Of a stretch of DNA of 19,602 bases, positions 13,058-19,602 are shown one piece after another. Both the position numbers and the translations under genes were made by a program. The first letter of the stretch is position 1, and each line of letters opens with the position of its first letter. A model generated the notes under the pieces. It was not told where the DNA came from. It ran no database searches and worked only from the letters and a program-made list of their open reading frames with translations. Source of the stretch: JBDKGH01 sp039798265 (GTDB lineage Bacteria > Bacteroidota > Bacteroidia > Flavobacteriales_D > Sanyastnellaceae); contig JBDKGH010000088.1 in assembly GCA_039798265.1 (NCBI GenBank), positions 1-19,602 of the forward strand, in the 5' to 3' direction.

Positions 13058-16000
13058 TTATTGAATGACAATCGTACGAACAATCTTCGAAGATTGCTCG
13101 GTACGTAAACTGAGTTGGTAAATACCTGCATTTAATTCAGGTAAGCGAACCGTTGTTTTTCGATCACTGGATTGGAATGAATAAACGATTTGGCCCAGTT
13201 GATTGTACAATTCGCCAAACCACTTTTCTTGTGTGGTGGTGCCCCAGTCAATTACCAATTGATCTTCTGTAGGGTTTGGATAAAGTTTTAATTGCGAACC
13301 AAAAATTTCTTGTGTATTCACTGCAGGCTGCACACCAATGGTGAACACACCTGATGTTGGGAAATCAATAGCAGTGAGCCATTCACCACCCACTAAATTG
13401 AGAGGATAGAATTGAGTAGGGGTGTTTACATTGAATTCATCGGCCGCTTGCAAAATAATACCCATTCCAAAAGTGATTCCTGGATATTCTGAGGCTAAAA
13501 TATGCAAATCAACTTCGCCAACATCGCCCGTCTCGGTGAAGCCCCAGGTACGATCTGAACGAAGACTTAAAATGGGGAAACCTCCCGCATTAAAATCCAA
13601 TGATGCATTGTCTGTTCCGATCATTAAATAATCATGATCACTGAGCGCACTTGGATTATCCAATCGAATAATTCCTTTTCCTTTTGAGTTGGAGTGAAGA
13701 TCAAATTCACTTTCGCGGCCTATACCAAATACTTCAAAGCGTTGTTCCAAGTGATGGTATTTGCTTTGTGGTCCAAGGTCTACGCCATATTTAGCCGCAA
13801 AATAATTATTCACCAAGTTGTGATGAGTCGAGAATAATCGACGACGGAATAAGCAGTGTTCATTGATGGTTCCTTTGCCAAATCGATCACCAAAGTCAAA
13901 TCCAAAATTGATATTGATCGGAGTGCTGTTATCGCGAAGTCCAGCATTAATACCGTTGAATTCGTAGAGGTTGTCGTCAAAAATAGTCTTGAATACTTGA
14001 TGCACATCATCTTGCTCATGGATGTAACCGTAGATATGAGGAGCAGTTGCGTCGCCTATGTAATAGATGGGCGAACCGCTGTAGTCACCTTCTAGGTCTA
14101 ATACTTCAGCGTGGAATTGCGATTCATTTTTCCATGGATGCAGTAAGTAACCATTGGGCATGCGTGACGATGCAAACCAGCCATGTTCGTTAAAGGCTAT
14201 GGAGTCCGTTTGTACCATTATGTAAGCACTGCTGCTGCGTCCTGGTATTACATCGGACATATTCAATTGGTCATTTACCCCATCGAAATAAACGCCTGGA
14301 TTATCCAAGTCATCCAGCACTAATGTGGGCATACTAGGCGCGTTAACTTGTGCAGCTTCATATTCATTACCTATTACATCACCCCACGATTCAATTAAAT
14401 CACCGGCAGAAGCGGGCTGTCCATTGGTACCCATAACGGCTAGATCAGCGCGCAACCAAAGGGCAATTGAACTTTGATCACCAACACCACCTGGTCCGAA
14501 TGGACCAAAAGCTTCAGGTGCCGACACGCTAAACAATTGAAGGGTATCACTCTGCCAATTGGGTGTGTTGTTTAAATCAAAAGTAACAGCGCCAGGTACC
14601 ACAAATTGAATGATGCCATTGGTTGTAGGAGTGCACGATAGGGTGTACAAGGATGGTCCACCAGAAATAGCATCAATCGTAGCACCAATCACCTCTACGT
14701 CGGTAATATCAAGACCCTGCATTGGAATCAAAGACAAGTTTCTGTAAAAGGACACATTAACTTCAAATGACCCAAAAACTTCATTCGTTCCGTTGGCAGT
14801 TTGAACAATAGCAACAGCAGGGAATAGATTAATTTCCGGGCCGTACAAATCACTTTCCCATAATCCGCGGCCATATGTTGCGGCCTTTAAACGAGATTCT
14901 TGGTGATTGGCACCATAAAAAATCTCTAGTTCAGTTACCCTTGCGCTTTGAGGAAAGCCAGTAATAAACGGAATCCAATCTGTCATGGAAGCGTCCTTGT
15001 AATAGATACCAAGATCGGTCCCGATATAAAGAGCTTCAGGCATTCCTGTTGTGTCCATCACAATAGTATTCACCTCCACATCAGGAAGGTTGGGCGTCAT
15101 TGAAACCCAATTTTGTCCTCCGTTGACACTTTTGAATATGTTTCTATTGAATCCAATATAAACGGTGTTGGTATCTGTTGGGTGTGTTTCGATGCAGCTC
15201 ACCGGGCTGAGCGAAGAGGGTAGAGTAGAGCTCAAGTTTTGCCAAATAATCGAATCTGCCAAACAGTCTAGTGTTCGTGCAAATTTCCTTGTCCCTTCTG
15301 ATGCGTACATCATGTGGTGATCCGCCTGAGCTACTTCTAATGCTATCAAGTCGGGCGTATTGCTGCCCATCAAGTTATTGCTTTCTTTTTCCCAAACAAT
15401 ATCATCTTTATTGACTTCTTTCACATTTCGAGTGCGCCACACATTTTTTAATCCCAAGAAAAAAGTATTGGGATCATCGGGGTGAATTAAGAACGGAGAA
15501 TCCCATGCTCCTTCTTCATTGATACCCAACTCGCCATTTCCTCCGAATTTTTGACCGCTATAGGTTGGTCCTGTTCGATAGACTTGACCGTAATAAATAC
15601 TGTGGTATCTGTAGGTTTCGTCCGTATCGTCATAAGCACACTCAAATCCGTCGCCACCACCTCGTCTTTTCCAAAAGGCTCCATTGAATTCAGCGGTGCC
15701 ATTATCTTGAAATCCTGTTAAGGTGTGATTAGGATTCAGTTTGCTCTGTCCTAACTTGTAAATCTGCCCGTTCACCAAACCTGTAGAAATATCGGCCCAT
15801 TCAGAGTTTTCGATATAATGATATAAACCTCCATCATTACACACAAACAATTCTTTGGTGTGGGGGTTAATGGCCATTTCATGTTGATCAACATGAACAA
15901 AGTTGGAATTGATATCAATCCATGTTGCGCCATAGTCAAGTGATTTTTTCAATCGAATACCCCCCAAATAAATCACCCCTGGATTTATATGATCGGCTTC

Positions 16001-17104
16001 AACGCAGAGGTCGTACCAAGCCTGTCCACCTGAACTAGAACCATCAGCCGCCCAGCCGAGAATATTCGGTTCATTGGACATTTCAGTAAATGACAAACCG
16101 GCATCTGTGCTTCGCACAAAACTGGAGAATTCATACGTACCCGCTCTACAGACGTAAACGTCGTCAGGAGCAAGAGGTGTTACAGCAATCACCATTCTTG
16201 AGGCTGAGCCAATGCCATTATTAATGTAAACCCATGACTGACCACCGTCTTCTGATCGATAAAAACGACCATTGCCTGTGGTATATAGAATGTTTGAATT
16301 GGTGGGGTGCATTTCCAAATCCTTGAATTCATAGGTCAAATTGAATGATTGAATCCAAGTAGCTCCAGCATCATTAGAATAAAATAAACCATCGTTGGTG
16401 GCTGCAATAATCCTTCCCGAAACAGGCTCTATTTTCAATCCTCCCACTACTTTGTTTTCGATATCTAGGTTGCTTAGCTGCCAAGTCTCTCCACCATCAA
16501 TACTCTTGATTACTCCATATCCAGGACTATCAAACGCATCACGATCTCCTGTTCCGGCATAAATAATATTCGGATTGCTTTGGTCAATAACAATGGAACT
16601 AACACCTAAGGTGGGCAATTGATCTGTGTTAGAGGTCCAACTTTGACCTCCATCGATTGATCTCCATAATCCACCCGCCGGAGTTCCAGCAAACATGATC
16701 AGTGGGTTAGTGGGATGAAAAGCGATACAGGATGTTCTTCCAACACCTTCTATGTGATCACGAGTTGTTGCGTCATCTAAAATTGGTCCGAGTGGGAACC
16801 AATTTCCAGCAAGCGAACGATTCTGATTATAGTGACGTAATTCATCCCATGTGCGCAAAACATCCGCTCCATTGGGGATGGTTCCGTCAGGTTTTAGTCT
16901 GTTTTTATAAAGTGAAATAAAACGCTCCACTTGTTTGAAGCCTTGTCCTTTTTCAGTGGGCATGCTTGGCCATTTTTGGCGGTGCTCATTCACCAATTGT
17001 TCAAATGAATAATTGGGATCATGCATTTTAACACTCCAATCCTCTTGTGCGATTAAAGGAATAGACAGACCAATCAAGCAGAAAAGGCCAATAATGCGTT
17101 TCAT
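13058..17104 (-). CDS. Secreted Asp-box (sortilin/BNR-like) propeller protein with type A T9SS sorting domain
   Basis: This exported protein has 1348 aa. Signal peptide: 1-20, ending LIAQ. A large beta-propeller spans about 95-755 with seven Asp-box motifs S.D.G..W (residues 149, 201, 243, 284, 332, 388 and 659) and the closing AATYGRGLWESD typical of VPS10/sortilin-type and BNR-repeat proteins. An Ig-like segment follows (about 760-860), then ALWLRADL...WGD...VYFDGVNDQLNMSD, a concanavalin/LamG-like region (about 875-1100), and a FAAKYGVDLG-containing region seen in other Bacteroidota surface proteins. The last ~75 residues, LKLYPNPTEDQLVIDW to IVRTIVIQ, are a type A (Por secretion) sorting domain. 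It should be carried by T9SS and anchored or released at the surface. No protease or glycosidase active site was recognised; a glycan- or protein-binding role is inference. Confidence 0.88.
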   Translation of the reverse strand: MKRIIGLFCLIGLSIPLIAQEDWSVKMHDPNYSFEQLVNEHRQKWPSMPTEKGQGFKQVERFISLYKNRLKPDGTIPNGADVLRTWDELRHYNQNRSLAGNWFPLGPILDDATTRDHIEGVGRTSCIAFHPTNPLIMFAGTPAGGLWRSIDGGQSWTSNTDQLPTLGVSSIVIDQSNPNIIYAGTGDRDAFDSPGYGVIKSIDGGETWQLSNLDIENKVVGGLKIEPVSGRIIAATNDGLFYSNDAGATWIQSFNLTYEFKDLEMHPTNSNILYTTGNGRFYRSEDGGQSWVYINNGIGSASRMVIAVTPLAPDDVYVCRAGTYEFSSFVRSTDAGLSFTEMSNEPNILGWAADGSSSGGQAWYDLCVEADHINPGVIYLGGIRLKKSLDYGATWIDINSNFVHVDQHEMAINPHTKELFVCNDGGLYHYIENSEWADISTGLVNGQIYKLGQSKLNPNHTLTGFQDNGTAEFNGAFWKRRGGGDGFECAYDDTDETYRYHSIYYGQVYRTGPTYSGQKFGGNGELGINEEGAWDSPFLIHPDDPNTFFLGLKNVWRTRNVKEVNKDDIVWEKESNNLMGSNTPDLIALEVAQADHHMMYASEGTRKFARTLDCLADSIIWQNLSSTLPSSLSPVSCIETHPTDTNTVYIGFNRNIFKSVNGGQNWVSMTPNLPDVEVNTIVMDTTGMPEALYIGTDLGIYYKDASMTDWIPFITGFPQSARVTELEIFYGANHQESRLKAATYGRGLWESDLYGPEINLFPAVAIVQTANGTNEVFGSFEVNVSFYRNLSLIPMQGLDITDVEVIGATIDAISGGPSLYTLSCTPTTNGIIQFVVPGAVTFDLNNTPNWQSDTLQLFSVSAPEAFGPFGPGGVGDQSSIALWLRADLAVMGTNGQPASAGDLIESWGDVIGNEYEAAQVNAPSMPTLVLDDLDNPGVYFDGVNDQLNMSDVIPGRSSSAYIMVQTDSIAFNEHGWFASSRMPNGYLLHPWKNESQFHAEVLDLEGDYSGSPIYYIGDATAPHIYGYIHEQDDVHQVFKTIFDDNLYEFNGINAGLRDNSTPININFGFDFGDRFGKGTINEHCLFRRRLFSTHHNLVNNYFAAKYGVDLGPQSKYHHLEQRFEVFGIGRESEFDLHSNSKGKGIIRLDNPSALSDHDYLMIGTDNASLDFNAGGFPILSLRSDRTWGFTETGDVGEVDLHILASEYPGITFGMGIILQAADEFNVNTPTQFYPLNLVGGEWLTAIDFPTSGVFTIGVQPAVNTQEIFGSQLKLYPNPTEDQLVIDWGTTTQEKWFGELYNQLGQIVYSFQSSDRKTTVRLPELNAGIYQLSLRTEQSSKIVRTIVIQ

Positions 17105-17328
17105 AGGTTAAGTATAAAATTTGAAAGGCCAAAATAGACCAGGATTATCCAAACAGTCCTAAAATGTTATGCGGTATTCCTATTTTCTTGGAATCTCATT
17201 GGTCGTCTCGATTTGTTAAATAACTCATTATCAAAATGGTTTTTAATGGCCTTTCAAAATCCTACAACTTGAATAGGGAGTTAATGCAGTATTTACATAC
17301 ATTTACCTCAACCTTCTATAATTAACCT
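17105..17328. promoter_or_regulatory. Divergent promoter region with a 12-bp inverted repeat
   Basis: This is a 224-bp non-coding region between the divergent propeller gene and the 158-aa gene. TTTGAAAGGCCA (17120-17131) and its exact reverse complement TGGCCTTTCAAA (17247-17258) lie 115 bp apart, so the same 12-mer precedes each gene in that gene's own direction (15 nt from one start codon, 70 nt from the other). TACATTTA at 17298-17305 is a near-match to TAnnTTTG and could serve the plus-strand pair. Operator function is a guess. Confidence 0.4.
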
Positions 17329-17805
17329 GTGTTTCGACTAGCTATTTGCTTGCTTACCTTGCTGTTACCTGTTTTGTCATTGGCACAAAATCAAGGTCTT
17401 CGTTGGTATGTTTTTCAATCAGCAACTTATTTGACTCCTGAAGCGGCAAAAGAGGTTCATGTGTTACTAGAAGATCTTCCTAACGATAGCATTATTCGCT
17501 TTAATTCTAAATTTCAAACTTTCAACCTAGCTACAGATGGGGCAATTGATGTTTCCATTTTATGCGAGCGCCTCAACCAGTATGGTTTCTACCTTGGAGA
17601 CATTACGCGAGGTAAAAATCATGCGACGAGTTTAAGCCTAGCTAATACATCTATTTTTTACCAAGCCATTAGTTATTCTTTTTTGAATAACAAAGCTCCG
17701 TATAACGATAAATGGATGTTTCTCAACCTCATGGAATATCAAATGTTATCGGATGAGGTAAAAGAAAAAATAGGTGCAGATTTTCAACATTTGATGGTCG
17801 AATGA
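17329..17805 (+). CDS. Small secreted protein of unknown function
   Basis: This 158-aa protein starts at GTG 17329 and begins with a Sec signal peptide (1-20, ending LSLAQ). The GTG is chosen because it gives a complete signal peptide. The mature part has an alternating pattern (IIRFNSKFQTFNLATD, then SILCERLNQYGFYLGDI) that could be a beta-alpha-beta unit of ferredoxin/HMA-like type, but the metal-binding CxxC is absent and the match is only by eye. It has one cysteine in the mature protein, no lipobox and no T9SS C-terminal domain. Its TGA overlaps the ATG of the following large repeat protein (ATGA, 17802-17805), so the two are co-transcribed and probably translationally coupled. I do not recognise the family. 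Confidence 0.7.
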   Translation: MFRLAICLLTLLLPVLSLAQNQGLRWYVFQSATYLTPEAAKEVHVLLEDLPNDSIIRFNSKFQTFNLATDGAIDVSILCERLNQYGFYLGDITRGKNHATSLSLANTSIFYQAISYSFLNNKAPYNDKWMFLNLMEYQMLSDEVKEKIGADFQHLMVE

Positions 17806-19602
17806 AATGGAAATCGCACATATGTCTATTGTTTTTGATGCTGATGTATTCAGTTTCTTGGGCGCAGCCTGCAAATGATTTGTGTGCGAATAACATCTTG
17901 GTTACTTGTGGACAAACAGTCACAGGAAACACCTCTACAGCTACAATAGATGTTACACCAGCATGCGGATCTGCCACATCTAACAGTGTATGGTATAGGT
18001 TCGTGGGAACAGGTTCACCTGTAACCTTCAGTTTATGCGGCTCTTCATACGATACTTTTTTGAGCATTTTCACAGGTTCATGCGCAGCGCTCACCTGTGT
18101 GCAAAGCAATGACGATTCTGCTGGTTGTGGCACCCAATCTCAAATTACCATTACTACGGTCGCTGGTACTACTTATTTCATCCGAGTGCATGGTTATAGT
18201 ACTGCATCTGGCGCTTTTTCCCTCACCATTAGTTGTCCTCCTACGGTAACGAATGATGGATGTGGTAATGCCATTCCGATTACTTGTGGTCAAACTATTG
18301 CTGGCACTACCGTAGGCGCAACCACTGAAAATATTACGGGTTGTGGTTCTGCAACATCACCATCCGTTTGGTATTCAATTGTGGGTAATGGTCAGAACTT
18401 CACCTTGAGCCTATGTGGATCAGGTTACGATACGCAAATAAGCGTTTTTACCGGCTCATGCGCGGCCTTGACCTGTTTAGCGAACAACGATGACTTTGCT
18501 GGCTGTGGGCTTTCTTCTCAGGTCAGTTTTACCTCAGTATTAGGCACCACCTATTTCATTCGAGTCCATGGATTTGGAACTTCATCTGGAACATTCACGT
18601 TAGCCGCTACCTGCGCAACGCCTCCTTCCAATGATCCTTGCAGTGGAGCCATCCCTATAACGTGTGGACAAACAGTTACAGGGACTACAATTGGCGCTGC
18701 GGCAGAAGGAATAACTACATGCGGTGGCGGAGGAAACTCGCCAAGCGTGTGGTATTCATTTGTGGGAAATGGACAGGCTGCAACATTTAGTCTATGTGGG
18801 TCTAGCTATGATACCCAAATTTCTGCCTTTACAGGAAACTGTGCAGCTCTAACATGCGTCATTTCGAATGATAATTTCTGTGGAACACAATCACAAATTT
18901 CCATTGCTACGCAAATTGGGGTAACCTATTACATACGAGTACATGGAGCAACTACAGGATCTGGTGCATTCACTTTGGCAGTGACCTGTGCTCCATTGTC
19001 AGGTAATGATCCTTGCATTGGAGCAGAACCAATTGAATGCGGAATCACATACACTGGATCAACAGCTACTGCTACCGCAGATCAAGTGACGGCCTGCGGT
19101 GTCACTAATTATGGTTCAAACAGTGTTTGGTACACTTTCGAAGGAGACGGCGCTCAGTGGACATTAAGTCTTTGCGGGTCTGCTTACGACACTTATTTGA
19201 GTGTATTTAGCGGTAGTTGCTCCAATTTATCGTGTGTAGCATCAAACGATGATTTCGCTGGTTGTGGGATAAGTTCGCAAGTTACTATTGGCACAACAGT
19301 AGGAGTCAGTTATTATGTTCTTGTGCATGGCTTTGGAACTGCATCAGGTGATTTCACTTTAAGTACAACCTGTTGCAGTACAATCCCCGCAAACGATTTG
19401 TGTGGTTTTGCAGTACCCATTACATGCGGTCAAACGATTACGGGCACTACCACTTGTGCTTCTGGCGAAGTATTGCCATTAGGTTGTTATTCTTTAAATG
19501 GCGCACCAAGTGTTTGGTACTCTATCATCGGGACAGGCGACTATGTGACACTAAGCACTTGCGGAAGTTTCTTTGATACGGAGATAAACGTATTTGTGGG
19601 CT
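17802..19602 (+). CDS. Large secreted Cys-rich tandem-repeat protein (C-terminus beyond window)
   Basis: An open frame of 600 codons runs from ATG 17802 to the right edge. Residues 1-23 form a Sec signal peptide (SVSWAQ). The rest consists entirely of tandem domains of 125-129 residues, four complete and one partial. Each opens with ND.C..AIPITCG and contains SVWYSFVGNG, LSLCGSSYDT, SVFTGSCAALTC, NDDFAGCG, a G-T-T-Y-F-I-R-VHG strand and a closing SG.FTL...C. These resemble the beta-sandwich units, related to bacterial pre-peptidase C-terminal (PPC) domains, that recur in large T9SS cargo proteins of Bacteroidota. About six or more Cys per unit suggest disulfides outside the cell. A T9SS sorting domain is expected at the unseen C-terminus. 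It overlaps the upstream 158-aa gene by 4 bp. Confidence 0.85.
   Translation, partial: MKWKSHICLLFLMLMYSVSWAQPANDLCANNILVTCGQTVTGNTSTATIDVTPACGSATSNSVWYRFVGTGSPVTFSLCGSSYDTFLSIFTGSCAALTCVQSNDDSAGCGTQSQITITTVAGTTYFIRVHGYSTASGAFSLTISCPPTVTNDGCGNAIPITCGQTIAGTTVGATTENITGCGSATSPSVWYSIVGNGQNFTLSLCGSGYDTQISVFTGSCAALTCLANNDDFAGCGLSSQVSFTSVLGTTYFIRVHGFGTSSGTFTLAATCATPPSNDPCSGAIPITCGQTVTGTTIGAAAEGITTCGGGGNSPSVWYSFVGNGQAATFSLCGSSYDTQISAFTGNCAALTCVISNDNFCGTQSQISIATQIGVTYYIRVHGATTGSGAFTLAVTCAPLSGNDPCIGAEPIECGITYTGSTATATADQVTACGVTNYGSNSVWYTFEGDGAQWTLSLCGSAYDTYLSVFSGSCSNLSCVASNDDFAGCGISSQVTIGTTVGVSYYVLVHGFGTASGDFTLSTTCCSTIPANDLCGFAVPITCGQTITGTTTCASGEVLPLGCYSLNGAPSVWYSIIGTGDYVTLSTCGSFFDTEINVFVG
17874..19602 (+). 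repeat. Tandem protein-coding repeats of about 378 bp
   Basis: Unit starts, taken at the N-D-x-C motif, are 17874, 18252, 18630, 19005 and 19392 (the last cut by the window edge), giving lengths of 378, 378, 375 and 387 bp, all multiples of three. Units have diverged at the DNA level, but the 20-mer starting at 17907 recurs at 18663 with one mismatch, exactly two unit lengths away. Confidence 0.9.

Noticed and set aside
17105..17328. Possible riboswitch or small RNA in the 224-bp gap
   Set aside because: Apart from the widely spaced inverted repeat, no known riboswitch core, stable hairpin followed by a T-run, or tRNA-like fold was seen.
17729..18133. Minus-strand open frame of 134 codons
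   Set aside because: It is antisense to the coupled secreted-protein pair, which has clear signal peptides and repeats, and its product has no protein-like pattern.
17874..19602. Regular repeats that might be taken for a CRISPR or DNA-level satellite array
   Set aside because: The period is about 378 bp, the frame stays open throughout, and conservation is at the protein level.

Overview
The window looks like part of a chromosome from a member of the Bacteroidota, most likely a Flavobacteriales-type bacterium. Evidence for this is the type IX secretion system (T9SS) sorting domains of both kinds (type A and gliding-associated type B), a PorE-like TPR/PD40 protein, a UvrA with a degenerate first zinc finger, and promoter boxes of the Bacteroidota form TTG-N17..23-TAnnTTTG. 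No mobile element, phage gene, tRNA, rRNA or CRISPR array was seen.

Layout. Positions 1-2160 (minus) hold the N-terminal 720 codons of a secreted TPR/PD40/coiled-coil protein that runs off the left edge. After a 232-bp spacer comes a small DUF423 membrane protein (plus). Three minus-strand genes follow: a signal peptidase I homologue (5940-5233), tryptophan 2,3-dioxygenase (5159-4149) and a succinate-semialdehyde-type aldehyde dehydrogenase (4139-2787). The last two are 9 bp apart and probably form an operon. uvrA (plus) converges on an SDR oxidoreductase (minus). The SDR shares a divergent promoter region with a 2OG-Fe(II) oxygenase (plus), whose end overlaps a secreted alpha/beta-hydrolase (minus) by 9 bp.

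The right half (11250-19602) is a secretome block. It holds a 571-aa Ig/PKD protein with a type B T9SS domain; a strong terminator; a 1348-aa Asp-box propeller protein with a type A T9SS domain (minus); and a divergent pair made of a 158-aa secreted protein of unknown function and a large Cys-rich tandem-repeat protein. That last pair is coupled by an ATGA overlap, and the repeat protein runs off the right edge with at least five ~126-aa units.

How the genes relate. The left half is housekeeping (DNA repair, protein export, tryptophan catabolism) arranged in short units. The right half encodes exported surface or extracellular proteins that would use Sec and then T9SS. Several promoters place the -7 box only 4-12 nt before the start codon, which implies leaderless or nearly leaderless mRNAs and settles several start codons.

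No known defence system or biosynthetic cluster is visible. The strongest leads are the coupled small-protein/repeat-protein pair with its flanking inverted repeat, the signal peptidase homologue whose catalytic lysine is replaced by glutamine, and the leaderless promoter layout.
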